From Arthrobacter sp. B2a2-09 (lineage in GTDB: Bacteria; Actinomycetota; Actinomycetes; Actinomycetales; Micrococcaceae), in the NCBI RefSeq assembly GCF_027587375.1, contig NZ_JAMXIC010000003.1, positions 62,001 to 126,000 of the forward strand: 64,000 nt of DNA, written 5' to 3'. The translations under genes and the position numbers were made by a program. Shown here piece after piece: positions 1-8,798 of this stretch. The notes beneath the pieces are model-generated. The model searched no databases. It had not been told where the DNA came from and saw only the letters and a list, made by a program, of their open reading frames with translations. Each line of letters begins with the position of its first letter. Position 1 is the first letter of the stretch.

Positions 1-3000
1 TGGGGAACGAAGCAGGCAGGGCATTGAGCTCCCGCACCATCGAGTCGAGTTCGTAGATCTCCCGGAGGGCTACAAACGCCTTCGCGACGGCGACCTCGGT
101 AGCCGAGGTCTCCTCCATGGTGCGGAAGGCGAAGGTGATGCCACCCAGGTTGATCATGTCGTTGGCCACCACGGTTGCGATGATCTCGCGCCGCAAGGGA
201 TGGGTGTCCAGTTCGGCGTCGAACCGTTCGCGGAGCTGCTTCGGGAAGTAAGAGCGAATCGTCTTGCGGAACCAGGGATCATCCGCGAGATCGCTGTCGC
301 GCAATGCCGAGCCCAATTCGATCTTGGCGTACGCGGCGAGGACGGACAGTTCCGGGGACGTCAGGCCCTGGCCCTGTTCCAGCCGCTCACGAAGCGTGTT
401 GGTGGTCGGAAGCGCTTCAAGATCCCGTTTGAGGTCGGCGGACTTCTCAAGCCAGTCCATCAGGCGCTCGTAGCTCGGGCTCCATTCGGCGACGCGTGTG
501 CGGTCGTTAAGCAACAGGATGTTCTGATCAATGTTGTCTTCGAGCACAAGGCGGCCAACCTCGTCGGTCATGTCGGCGAGGAACGAGGTGCGCTCGGAAG
601 CATCCAGTTTCCCTGCGGCAACCATCCGGTCCACGAAGATCTTGATATTGACCTCATGGTCGGAACAATCCACGCCGGCAGAGTTGTCGATCGCATCGGT
701 GTTGAGGATGACACCTTGCAGTGCAGCCTCAATGCGTCCTCGTTGCGTCATTCCAAGGTTGCCGCCTTCGCCGACAACCTTGACCCGCAGCTCGCGACCG
801 TTCACGCGGATGACGTCGTTTGCCTTGTCCCCCACCTCGGCGTGGGACTCGGTGCTCGCCTTGATGTACGTTCCGATCCCGCCGTTGTACAGGAGATCGG
901 CCGGAGCCAGCAGTATCGCACGCAGAAGTTCCGGAGGGCTCAGCTGAACTGTTCCGTCCGGCAGGCCCAGTGCGCTGCGGACCTCCGGCGAGATCGGGAT
1001 GACCTTGGCCTGGCGGGGGAAGACCCCGCCGCCTGCGCTGATGAGCGAGCGGTCGTAGTCATCCCAAGAGGAGCGCGGCAGCTCGAAGAGGCGCTGCCGT
1101 TCGTCGAAGGACGAAGCCGCATCCGGCGTCGGGTCCAGGAAGATGTGGCGGTGGTCGAAGGCGGCCAGCAGGCGGATGTGCTTGGAGAGCAGCATTCCGT
1201 TGCCGAACACGTCACCGGACATGTCGCCGACGCCAACCACAGTGAATTCCTCGGTCTGGGTGTCAAGGTCCAGCTCGCTGAAGTGGCGCTTGACCGACTC
1301 CCATGCGCCGCGGGCCGTGATGGCCATGGCCTTGTGGTCGTAGCCTATGGAGCCACCGGAAGCGAATGCGTCTCCCAGCCAGAATCCATATTCGGCGGCC
1401 AGGCCGTTCGCAGTGTCCGAGAAAGTTGCCGTGCCCTTGTCCGCAGCCACCACCAGGTACGAATCGTCGTCATCCTGACGGACAACGTCCGACGGCGGCA
1501 CAATCTTCTCGCCGTCGGCTGTGGTGACGAGGTTGTCGGTGAGGTCGAGCAGGCCGCGGATGAAGGTCTTGTAGCTCTCGATGCCTTCTGCCATCCAGGC
1601 GGCGCGGTCGAGTGCCGGATCCGGAAGTTGCTTCGCGAAGAATCCGCCCTTGGCACCGGTCGGCACAATCACGGCGTTCTTAACCGTCTGCGCCTTGACC
1701 AGCCCGAGGATCTCGGTCCGGAAGTCTTCACGGCGGTCCGACCACCGCAAGCCGCCACGGGCCACCTTGCCGAAACGCAAGTGCACGCCTTCGACGCGGG
1801 GCGAGTAGACCCAGATCTCGTACTTGGGCCGCGGGAACGGCAGGCCGTCGATCTTGGTCGGATCGAGCTTGAAGCTGACGTACGACTTCCCTTGGAAGTA
1901 GTTCGTGCGCAGCGTCGACTCAATGAGGTTGACGAAAGTCCGCAGGACCCGGTCGGCGTCGAGCGTGGCCACCTGGTCAATCGCTTCGGCCAGTGTGGCC
2001 CGGGCGCTCTCCTGGCGGGCCGGACGCGCGGCGTCAGGCGAAGAAGGATCAAAGCGGGCCCCAAAGAGATCAATCAGGCCGCGGGCAACCTCCGGGTTGG
2101 CGAGAAGGGTGTCTGCAATGAACTCGAAGGAATTCGTGTTCCCCATCTGGCGCATGTACTTCGCATAAGCGCGAAGCATGACAACCTGCCGCCAGTGGAT
2201 ACCTTCCCGGAGCACGAGCCGGTCGAAACTGTCGGATTCCACCGCACCGGTCACTGCGGCGCTGAAGGAGTCCGCCAGGAGCTGGCCGGTAGCCACGGGA
2301 TCGACGCCCGCGGGGTACTTCAAGCCAAGGTCATAGAGGAAGAAGTCCCGGTGGTCAGCCGTCTCAATCTCGAAAGGTCGCTCATCGAGAACTTCAAGGC
2401 CCAGATTGTGGAAGTAGGGCAGGATCTGGCTCAGGCTCTTGGGTTCCAAGAGGTAGAGCTTGACGCGGGCATCCTCTTCGAGGAGCTCACCGGCGCCGTT
2501 GGGCAGGTAGACATGCACTCCGGGGACCGCCTGGACAGCGACGGCGTCGCGATCGGTTGTGGCGGCGTACTTCTCGAAACGCTCAATGTCCTTGAGGGCG
2601 TCCTCGACTTCGTAGTCGACACGGTAACCGGCGGGGAACGCATCCGCCCACAGGGCGGACAGTTGCTCGGCATCCAAACCGCTGGTGTTCTCGCGGAGCA
2701 CCTCTGCAACTCCTTCAGCCCAGGACCGCGAAGCCCGGACAAGCCGCTCTTCGAGCTCCCCCGCGTCGACGTCGCGAAGCTCCGCCTCCCGCGGCAGCCG
2801 GATACGGAAGAACACCCTCGAGAGCGCAGACTCCGTGATTCGAGCCTCGTAGTCAATGCTCTCGGCTTCGAAGGTCTCGCGAAGTTCCTGCTCGATACGT
2901 TGCCGTACGTTGGTGGTGTAGCGGTCACGGGGCAGGTAGACCAGGGCCGACATGAATCGTCCGTAGATATCCGGGCGCAGGAAGAGCTTCGTGCGGCGCC

Positions 3001-4195
3001 GCTCCTGCAGGCGCTGGATGCCCAACGCCGTTGCTGCCAGATCCTCGGTCTCAATCTGGAAGAGTTCATCACGGGGATAGGTCTCGAGAATACCGACGAG
3101 GTCCTTGCCGGAATGGGAGTCCTGCGGGAAACCGGCCGAGCGGAGCACGGCGTCGACCTTTTCCCGAACGATGGGGATGTTCCTTACGGAACCGGTGTAC
3201 GCGCTCGTGGCGAACAGGCCGATGAAGCGGCGCTCACCGTTGACGTTGCCCGCAACATCGAAGCTCTTGACACCGATGTAGTCCAGGTATGCGGGGCGGT
3301 GCACGGTGGAACGCGAGTTGGCTTTGGTGATGACCAAGGCACGCTTCTCGCGCGCCTTCCTGCGTCCGGCGTCGGTGAGGTGCTGGATTTGGTGCGGGTG
3401 GTCCCCCGCCCTCAAGAGTCCCAGGCCGCTCTCTTCGCGCAATTCAAGGACGTCTTCACCGTTCTCGGTGATGAGGTCGTATTCCCTGTAACCCAGGAAC
3501 GTAAAGTTGCCGTTGTCCAACCAACGCAGAAGGTCCTGCGCTTGCCTGAGCTCCGCGATGTCTTCCGGGTGGGCCACCTTGTCCAGGGATGATGCCAGTT
3601 CCAGCGCCTTCGTGCGCATTTTGGGCCAGTCTTCGACGGCGGCGCGGACGTCGTTCAGGACGCGGTGGATTCCGTCCACGAGCTCCTTCTGGAAGTCGTC
3701 GGCCACCCTGTCAACCTCGACGGCGATCCACGACTCCATGTGGGAGACGTTGTCGCCTTGCGCGATCAGATGCGCGACATTCGGCATTGCCGCGGTGTCA
3801 CCGCTCGAGATGCCGATGTTGGAGGGCACCCGGGCGATGCCGGAGAGATCGCCCGTCAGGTGATCACGCGAAACCACGAAGAGCGGGTGCATGACAAACC
3901 GGATAGCGCAATTCTGGCGTACGAGTTCGGCGTTCACGGAGTCCACCAGGAACGGCATATCATCCGTGACGATGTACAGGATACTGCGATCAGCCTCGTT
4001 GACGATTTTGACGTTGGCAGTGCCCGGCTTGCGGCTCTGTCCGGCTTCCCGGTGCGCATCTGCCCTCGAGGTCAATTGCTCGCCGGCGTATCCGCGGGCG
4101 TCCTCCTCTGCGAGATGCTCGTAGTAGTCCCCGAAGAACCCTTCCCGGACTACTGCAGGTTTAGAACGATCCTCCACGCTGGATCCTGACGACAT
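1..4195 (-). CDS. NAD-specific glutamate dehydrogenase, large (about 180 kDa) class; 3' end beyond window
   Basis: It oxidises glutamate to 2-oxoglutarate and ammonia with NAD+ and links amino-acid catabolism to the TCA cycle in the cytoplasm. The minus frame is open from ATG 4195 to the window edge (about 1398 codons), with a good GGAGG site just upstream. The N-terminal regulatory half includes the family block DNGNFTFLGYREYDL near residue 235. The dehydrogenase core carries the lysine motif PTGAKGGF near residue 847, followed by the YNGGIGTY and GEGGNLG blocks typical of the catalytic part. Family members run about 1600 residues, so roughly 200 C-terminal residues are missing because of the window edge, not because the gene is broken. 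A 1130-codon open frame on the opposite strand is an antisense shadow. The class is known from Streptomyces and Pseudomonas. Assignment is confident. Confidence 0.95.
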   Translation of the reverse strand, partial: MSSGSSVEDRSKPAVVREGFFGDYYEHLAEEDARGYAGEQLTSRADAHREAGQSRKPGTANVKIVNEADRSILYIVTDDMPFLVDSVNAELVRQNCAIRFVMHPLFVVSRDHLTGDLSGIARVPSNIGISSGDTAAMPNVAHLIAQGDNVSHMESWIAVEVDRVADDFQKELVDGIHRVLNDVRAAVEDWPKMRTKALELASSLDKVAHPEDIAELRQAQDLLRWLDNGNFTFLGYREYDLITENGEDVLELREESGLGLLRAGDHPHQIQHLTDAGRRKAREKRALVITKANSRSTVHRPAYLDYIGVKSFDVAGNVNGERRFIGLFATSAYTGSVRNIPIVREKVDAVLRSAGFPQDSHSGKDLVGILETYPRDELFQIETEDLAATALGIQRLQERRRTKLFLRPDIYGRFMSALVYLPRDRYTTNVRQRIEQELRETFEAESIDYEARITESALSRVFFRIRLPREAELRDVDAGELEERLVRASRSWAEGVAEVLRENTSGLDAEQLSALWADAFPAGYRVDYEVEDALKDIERFEKYAATTDRDAVAVQAVPGVHVYLPNGAGELLEEDARVKLYLLEPKSLSQILPYFHNLGLEVLDERPFEIETADHRDFFLYDLGLKYPAGVDPVATGQLLADSFSAAVTGAVESDSFDRLVLREGIHWRQVVMLRAYAKYMRQMGNTNSFEFIADTLLANPEVARGLIDLFGARFDPSSPDAARPARQESARATLAEAIDQVATLDADRVLRTFVNLIESTLRTNYFQGKSYVSFKLDPTKIDGLPFPRPKYEIWVYSPRVEGVHLRFGKVARGGLRWSDRREDFRTEILGLVKAQTVKNAVIVPTGAKGGFFAKQLPDPALDRAAWMAEGIESYKTFIRGLLDLTDNLVTTADGEKIVPPSDVVRQDDDDSYLVVAADKGTATFSDTANGLAAEYGFWLGDAFASGGSIGYDHKAMAITARGAWESVKRHFSELDLDTQTEEFTVVGVGDMSGDVFGNGMLLSKHIRLLAAFDHRHIFLDPTPDAASSFDERQRLFELPRSSWDDYDRSLISAGGGVFPRQAKVIPISPEVRSALGLPDGTVQLSPPELLRAILLAPADLLYNGGIGTYIKASTESHAEVGDKANDVIRVNGRELRVKVVGEGGNLGMTQRGRIEAALQGVILNTDAIDNSAGVDCSDHEVNIKIFVDRMVAAGKLDASERTSFLADMTDEVGRLVLEDNIDQNILLLNDRTRVAEWSPSYERLMDWLEKSADLKRDLEALPTTNTLRERLEQGQGLTSPELSVLAAYAKIELGSALRDSDLADDPWFRKTIRSYFPKQLRERFDAELDTHPLRREIIATVVANDMINLGGITFAFRTMEETSATEVAVAKAFVALREIYELDSMVRELNALPASFP

Positions 4196-4252
4196 CGACA
4201 AACGCCTCCATCACATCTCGATTGCTGCGTCTTTGCAGCCCACATGGCGAGC

Positions 4253-5566
4253 CTAACGCTTTGGACGTCGCCTTGCTCTGGAATAAATGACAGAGGATTT
4301 GCCATTTTGATGGGCAGGTGCACAGACCATTTTTGCGATTGCGAGCCGTAAGGCAGATTCGGGCGCAGCTTCGAAGAGCACGGCGCCGGACAACAAGGCC
4401 GCGTCGCACGCTTCAGGATCGGATGGAAGGAATACCTCGATGCCATGACCGGGGCCGTACCGCTCCCATGCTTCGCGGAGCTCACGTTCAGGTGACCGGC
4501 CCGCGGATGCTGCCCGGACCTTGTTCAAGACCACCCGGGGAGCCGCCTGCGGGACTGCCCGTTCAAGTTCCGCGAGGCCACGCACGAGTCGTGGAACCCC
4601 GACGGCATCGGCCGCGCCTACGGCGTAAACGGTGTCCGCCAATTCGATACTGCGGAGAGTTGCGGCATTGCGTCGAGGGGCCATGCTGTCGAAGCTGAGT
4701 TCCTCGTCCGCCTCAAGGCAGAAACCTGCATCGACCACGAGGACGTCAGCAATCTCCTTGGCGAGTTCAAGGACTGAGGAGAGCGCAGCGGCCCGAAGCT
4801 CCGTCCACCGGTCCGCGCGCGTAATGCCGGTAAGAACCCGGAAGCTGGTGGCTTTGGCGAAGACAGGCGCGGCGATCCGCTTGAGGGATTCAGTATCCAA
4901 TAATCCTTGATCCGCCAGTCGACAAGACTGCGCCAGTCCGGCGGATTCGTCCAGCAAGCCCAGCGACGCCGCCACACTGGCCCCGTAGCTGTCTGCATCG
5001 AGAAGGATCACCGACTTGCCTTCAGCCGCCAGCTCTGCGGCAATGTTGACAGCCACAAGAGTCCTGCCCGGCGCCCCGGTAGGCCCCCAGACCGCGATGA
5101 TCCGGCCGGCCCCTGCCGGCACGTGCTCCGGTTCTTCCGCCGCATCGTTGGGGCGGAGTTCTGCGGCGGTGTCCGCAAACCCGGAATCTCGCTGCTCCGC
5201 GCGTCGCCTTCCTTGCCCGGGCAACTGGCCGACGGCATCGGAGATCTTGGAAGCCAGCGTTGCCGGATCCACATCCAGCGACCCCGTCACGACGCCGATG
5301 CTGTGCAGGCGGCCCTCCTCCCCCGGGTCATCGCTCAGGGCAACGATGGAAACCCCGACCGCCGCCAGCCGATCGACCAGCGATGCCGTCAACTCCTCAG
5401 CACCTTCGGCTATGACCGCTGCGCGTGCAAGACCGCTTTGGCAAGCAGCCAGAAGTTCCGCGAGTTCGCCGCACCGACGCACTACCGTCACAGGCCCATG
5501 GAGCCGCTCGAGTCCCTCGACCAAATCTTCACGGGACTGCCCGACTGTGACAACGGGGATACTCAC
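4253..5566 (-). CDS. TadZ/CpaE-like ParA/MinD-superfamily ATPase
   Basis: A 437-residue protein with an N-terminal receiver-like or variable part, a linker, and a MinD/ParA-type ATPase domain from about residue 155. The phosphate loop GPTGAPGRT (about residues 160-170) is a degenerate Walker A in which the usual lysine is arginine. That is followed by the VAVNIAAELA helix and an ILLDADSYG block resembling the switch aspartate region. CpaE/TadZ proteins localise Flp pilus machinery at the membrane or pole. I chose GTG 5566 because it overlaps the stop of the upstream SAF gene as GTGA, which implies translational coupling; ATG 5590 would add eight residues inside the upstream gene. No TadA, TadB, TadC or pilin gene is in the window, so a pilus role is inferred only from family. 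Nucleotide hydrolysis is uncertain given the altered loop. Confidence 0.82.
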   Translation of the reverse strand: MSIPVVTVGQSREDLVEGLERLHGPVTVVRRCGELAELLAACQSGLARAAVIAEGAEELTASLVDRLAAVGVSIVALSDDPGEEGRLHSIGVVTGSLDVDPATLASKISDAVGQLPGQGRRRAEQRDSGFADTAAELRPNDAAEEPEHVPAGAGRIIAVWGPTGAPGRTLVAVNIAAELAAEGKSVILLDADSYGASVAASLGLLDESAGLAQSCRLADQGLLDTESLKRIAAPVFAKATSFRVLTGITRADRWTELRAAALSSVLELAKEIADVLVVDAGFCLEADEELSFDSMAPRRNAATLRSIELADTVYAVGAADAVGVPRLVRGLAELERAVPQAAPRVVLNKVRAASAGRSPERELREAWERYGPGHGIEVFLPSDPEACDAALLSGAVLFEAAPESALRLAIAKMVCAPAHQNGKSSVIYSRARRRPKR

Positions 5567-6207
5567 CTGCCGGCACCGCCCGGATTCCAAACCACAGCAA
5601 TCTTCGCCTTATTCGCCTGGGCTCCAAGAAGTTTCGGCATCTGCTCATCGGTCACAAGTACCAGCACCACTTTCTCCTTGGACGCTCCGAGGGCGGATGC
5701 ACCCTCGGTGACCTGGGCGATCTCCGCACCGGGCAACAGCAGCTGTGGTGTACCGAAACCGTTGCGCGCATCGGGGAGGGCTACCCAGACGTCAACGCGG
5801 GAACCTGCCACTGCCTGGGAAGGCAGTGATTCCTGGATCGCGATCGCCACCGGTTTGCGGTTCAGGGAGTCGGCGGCCCCCAGGCTCGCCTGCGGGACGA
5901 GCTGGTTCTTGGCAATTCTCTGGACGGCGACTCTTCCTTCGGGAAGGCCGTCAGCCAGAGTCACGTAACTGGACTCAACGTCGTCGAGCCGGACTTTGAC
6001 GATCGCAAGATCGTCCTTGCTGACTCTCTGGCCCACGGCAATTGATTCGCGCGCCGTATACACCTGGATGGTGCGGTCCGCGGTTCCAACGAGGGCGATG
6101 ACTCCAGCCAGCGATGCCAAGACCAGGAGAATCCCCACCAAAAGTCGTGGATCCCTCCATGACGGTTTCCTGAGCCGCGCTGCAGCGGCCGCGGTAGTTA
6201 CACCCAT
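5563..6207 (-). CDS. SAF domain membrane protein, CpaB/RcpC-like
   Basis: A 214-residue protein with a short basic N-terminus, one membrane helix (about residues 22-42), then a periplasmic-type SAF domain beginning near VYTARESIAVGQRVSKDDL, followed by a C-terminal beta-rich part. This is the layout of CpaB/RcpC, which sits in the envelope with Flp pilus secretins; actinobacterial versions lack an outer-membrane partner. It is the first gene of a two-gene unit with the CpaE-like ATPase, overlapping it by 4 bp. The divergent BldC-like gene starts about 150 bp upstream. Family assignment is good; the process served in this organism is unknown because the rest of a pilus cluster is absent here. 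Confidence 0.82.
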   Translation of the reverse strand: MGVTTAAAAARLRKPSWRDPRLLVGILLVLASLAGVIALVGTADRTIQVYTARESIAVGQRVSKDDLAIVKVRLDDVESSYVTLADGLPEGRVAVQRIAKNQLVPQASLGAADSLNRKPVAIAIQESLPSQAVAGSRVDVWVALPDARNGFGTPQLLLPGAEIAQVTEGASALGASKEKVVLVLVTDEQMPKLLGAQANKAKIAVVWNPGGAGR

Positions 6208-6359
6208 CCTGCTCCCCCATTTGCATAGATTTGTCGGCGACGACCTTCAGTGGCCTTTATTCTGACCGCATGCGGGCCCTTTCGAAAGGCGTGTACCTCA
6301 AATCACGTCAAACTGTGGATAACCGCAGCAAGTGGGTCGAACAGTGGCAAAATGGATGC

Positions 6360-6575
6360 ATGCCCCGATTCCTCACCCTGGCTGATGTCGCCGAACAGCT
6401 TCAGATCAACTCGCCGCAGGCATACGCTTTGGTGCGAAGCGGGGAACTCAAGGCCATCCAAGTGGGTGGCAGGGGCCAGTGGCGCGTCGAAGAGAAGATG
6501 CTGGAGCAGTACATCGAGGAACGCTATGCCGAGGCCAGCAGGATGATCCAAGAGGCCAAATCCAAGTCCTCCTGA
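6360..6575 (+). CDS. BldC-like / excisionase-family helix-turn-helix DNA-binding protein
   Basis: A 71-residue protein that is essentially one winged helix-turn-helix of the MerR/excisionase type: LTLADVAEQLQINSPQAYALV, then ELKAIQVGGRGQWRVEEKMLEQYIEE, then a short basic-acidic tail. Small actinobacterial proteins of this kind (BldC is the studied one) bind tandem direct repeats head to tail. The start is the ATG immediately before PRFLTL. An upstream ATG at 6231 would add 43 residues unlike the family, so I reject it. Two TCAA motifs exactly 10 bp apart (6298-6301 and 6308-6311) lie just upstream, and five more at the same period occur at 7277-7320, so autoregulation and control of neighbours are plausible. 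The family is confident; equivalence to BldC is inference. Confidence 0.85.
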   Translation: MPRFLTLADVAEQLQINSPQAYALVRSGELKAIQVGGRGQWRVEEKMLEQYIEERYAEASRMIQEAKSKSS

Positions 6576-6620
6576 TTTCCGTCCAGCGCCCCGGGTAGCG
6601 GCGGTGGGAGGCTGCTCGGG

Positions 6621-7193
6621 CTATAGGTCCTGACCCCGCAACGAACGCAGCGCGGCAAGTGACTGGAACGGAACCGTCGCCACAGACACGATGTTGCCGG
6701 ACCGGCGGACTTCGCCCTGCAACATGACGGCGAGATCAAAGTGGTCCTTGCCCACGCGATCAATGACGCCCCGCATCGCCTGCTCCTCCCGGGCCAACCC
6801 AAGCAGATGAACTGCCAGTTCTGCCCTGTCGCGGGCCAGCATTCGGAGTGCACTGGCCAAGCCAAGCCGCTGGGACGCGTTTAATTGGCCTGCCCGTGCC
6901 TGCCGTCCCAGGCCCTGATACATCAATACCGCCGTTACGGGCACCAGCCACTGGTGGCGACCTTCGTCCAGGACCAACGATTCGCTTCCGACATGACTAA
7001 GCGTCCCGGACACCTGTGTCCCGGAGCGGAGCTTCACATCAATCTTCTGGCCGATTGCTCCACGCAGCCTGTCGGAGACGTCGATTCCGGCCAGCTCCAC
7101 CCGGGCTCGCTCTGAAATTTCGGATTCAAGTCCTAGCAATCGCTCAGAGGCCAGTTGTGCCTCCATGTCGTCAAACAGAGCATCCCAACGCAT
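6621..7193 (-). CDS. Conserved actinobacterial protein with an Sm-like segment
   Basis: I do not recognise a named function. The 190-residue product begins MRWDALFDDME, is helical and charged at first, then has a stretch around residues 50-85 (KIDVKLRSGTQVSGTLSHVG...LVLDE...WLVPVTAVLMY) that reads like an Sm/LSm beta-barrel repeat, followed by a helical C-terminal half with a second small beta segment. It has no signal peptide or membrane helix and looks cytoplasmic. A GTG at 7214 could add seven residues, but ATG 7193 gives the more natural N-terminus. Its upstream region, shared with the divergent LysM gene, holds the 10-bp-phased TCAA repeats. It may be an RNA- or nucleotide-associated protein; this is a guess from fold resemblance only. 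Confidence 0.7.
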   Translation of the reverse strand: MRWDALFDDMEAQLASERLLGLESEISERARVELAGIDVSDRLRGAIGQKIDVKLRSGTQVSGTLSHVGSESLVLDEGRHQWLVPVTAVLMYQGLGRQARAGQLNASQRLGLASALRMLARDRAELAVHLLGLAREEQAMRGVIDRVGKDHFDLAVMLQGEVRRSGNIVSVATVPFQSLAALRSLRGQDL

Positions 7194-7275
7194 TGCGTCA
7201 GCGTAAGCGGGCACCCCTCGATGGTCAATCTTTCGTCACCGACAAGCAACTCCTAGACAAATGCCGATTATTGTG

Positions 7276-7320
7276 ATCAAAATAGGTCAATCTTCATCAA
7301 AGCGTATCAAATGACATCAA
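7276..7320 (+). promoter_or_regulatory. Five TCAA direct repeats with exact 10-bp period (candidate operator)
   Basis: GATCAA, GGTCAA, CATCAA, TATCAA and CATCAA end at 7280, 7290, 7300, 7310 and 7320, so each repeat falls on the same face of the helix. The array lies between the divergent 190-aa gene and the LysM gene and ends 17 bp before the LysM start codon. The arrangement resembles operators of BldC-type proteins, which assemble on tandem direct repeats. A gene for such a protein lies about 0.7 kb away. Confidence 0.6.
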
Positions 7321-7337
7321 CTGGGTAAGGGGAACCC

Positions 7338-8123
7338 ATGGAACAGGGCATCAGACCCGTTCGGAACGACGTTGCAATGGCAGTGACCATCCTGGCGCTC
7401 GCTCTTTTGCTCGCTGTCACAGGACTGATCTTGATTGACCGCTGGCACTCCGCGGCAGGACGACTCCAGGCAGCCACGTTCGAAGACCTCCTGGGATTTA
7501 TCGCAACTGCCGCCGGCTTGGGGATCGGGCTCTGGTGGATCGCCACGTTCCTTCTGGCAATGACCGCCGCGCTCCTCCAGCAATCGGGCAAGGGCCGCTG
7601 CGCGAGCGCCACTGCCAAACTCAGCCCCGCCTTCATGCGCAGACTGGCTGTTGCAATTCTGGGCCTGAATCTCGCGGGAATTCCCCTGGCCAATGCGTCA
7701 CCGTCACAGCTTGAACCAGCATGGGGCCCGGCAGGCGCCTCAGCACCGTCCAGCGGCATCCCTGCCCAATGGACACCCGGCTCCAGTCCTTCGCCCCACC
7801 TGCCAGCCGTGCCCTTGCTTGAGTCCGGCTCATCGGAGATTGAGCCCCATTGGCAACCGCGCGCACCTGCTGCGGAGCCGGGGCTTCTGGGATCCAGGCC
7901 GCAGCGGGCCGCGGAACAGCCTGCCTCGCCAAATCAACGCGAAGTGGTGGTGAGGCGGGGAGATTCACTGTGGTCAATTGCCGCCCGGCAACTTGGCCCC
8001 TTGGCCAGCGACGTCGATATTGCCCTCCACTGGCCAAAGTGGTACTCCGCAAACCGACATGTCATCGGAGACGACCCGGGCCTCGTTGTCCCGGGTCAGA
8101 TCCTGCGACCACCGCCCAAGTAG
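7338..8123 (+). CDS. LysM domain membrane protein
   Basis: A 261-residue protein with three membrane segments in the N-terminal half (about residues 13-33, 47-77 and 100-116), a proline/serine-rich linker, and a C-terminal LysM domain starting at VVVRRGDSLWSIAARQLGP and ending VVPGQILRPPPK. LysM binds N-acetylglucosamine in peptidoglycan, so the protein probably anchors to or senses the cell wall from the membrane. The start ATG is preceded by AAGGGGA. The 10-bp-phased TCAA repeats lie immediately upstream and may control it. An Rv3235-family gene follows 60 bp downstream in the same direction. No catalytic domain is visible. Confidence 0.85.
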   Translation: MEQGIRPVRNDVAMAVTILALALLLAVTGLILIDRWHSAAGRLQAATFEDLLGFIATAAGLGIGLWWIATFLLAMTAALLQQSGKGRCASATAKLSPAFMRRLAVAILGLNLAGIPLANASPSQLEPAWGPAGASAPSSGIPAQWTPGSSPSPHLPAVPLLESGSSEIEPHWQPRAPAAEPGLLGSRPQRAAEQPASPNQREVVVRRGDSLWSIAARQLGPLASDVDIALHWPKWYSANRHVIGDDPGLVVPGQILRPPPK

Positions 8124-8183
8124 CTCAACCAGCCGAACCACCACCATCCGCCGCCAACCAGCGATTCGTCACCGAGGAAGTCC

Positions 8184-8684
8184 ATGAGCGCATCACCAGC
8201 CATCCACACCCTGGCCAATGCAGTCCGGCTGGCGACTTCGCCACCCACTGCCTCGCGTTCAATCGTGGTTTCGCCTCGCGCGAAAGCTCGGATGGGCGGT
8301 CCGCCCGGTGAGGGTCCATCTTCCGCCCGCAAAGCGGCTCAGGTCCTCAGCCTCAACCGGGAAATCCGCGCGCTGGCCCGCAGTATCGCCCAAGCCGCGG
8401 TCGAAGTCCTTGCCGGCACCAGGCCGGTGCAACAGCTCTCGCGGACCCTGGACCCCGGATGCCTCAGCGCACTGCAACACCGGGCCGCACTGACGCGAGC
8501 CCAGGGCGGGCACTCAAGGCTTCACCGAAGTCCGATGGTCCGCTCCGTGCATGTATGCGCGGTGAACGACGGAGTGTACGAGGCCAGCTTGGTTGTCTCA
8601 GAAGAGCTTCGCTCCCGCGCCGTAGCCATGAGGCTTGAAGGGAGCAACGGCGCATGGAAGGTCACCGCCCTCGAAATCGGCTGA
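8184..8684 (+). CDS. Rv3235 family protein
   Basis: A 166-residue protein of the actinobacterial Rv3235 family, whose function is unknown. The N-terminal 50 residues are low complexity and rich in serine, proline and arginine. The conserved core (about residues 55-166) contains a helical region around LARSIAQAAVEVLAGTRPVQQL and a beta-rich end with VHVCAVNDGVYEASLVV and GAWKVTALEIG. Its location next to secA, convergent with it, is the same as in mycobacteria, which supports the assignment. The ribosome-binding site GAGGAAG precedes the ATG. It ends 114 bp from the 3' end of secA, with a bidirectional terminator between. Confidence 0.82.
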   Translation: MSASPAIHTLANAVRLATSPPTASRSIVVSPRAKARMGGPPGEGPSSARKAAQVLSLNREIRALARSIAQAAVEVLAGTRPVQQLSRTLDPGCLSALQHRAALTRAQGGHSRLHRSPMVRSVHVCAVNDGVYEASLVVSEELRSRAVAMRLEGSNGAWKVTALEIG

Positions 8685-8712
8685 CTGCGGGGTCCATCAG
8701 GAACGGCACCAA

Positions 8713-8755
8713 AAACGGAGAAGGACCAGAACGGGGTTCTGGTCCTTCTCCGTTT
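8713..8755. terminator. Bidirectional rho-independent terminator between Rv3235-family gene and secA
   Basis: A perfect 20-bp inverted repeat (8713-8732 with 8736-8755) with a 3-nt loop. AAA and TTT ends supply short U-tracts on both strands. It separates two convergent genes. Confidence 0.85.
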
Positions 8756-8798
8756 CGCTGCAAGCATCCGCTTATTGGATACGTCCAGCAGTTGAGAG

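Noticed and set aside
200..3592. A 1130-codon open frame on the plus strand
   Set aside because: It is antisense to the NAD-glutamate dehydrogenase, whose minus-strand frame has clear family motifs; high GC creates such shadows.
6314..6322. A perfect DnaA box (TGTGGATAA)
   Set aside because: Single isolated box; no cluster, AT-rich unwinding region, dnaA or dnaN nearby, so not a replication origin.
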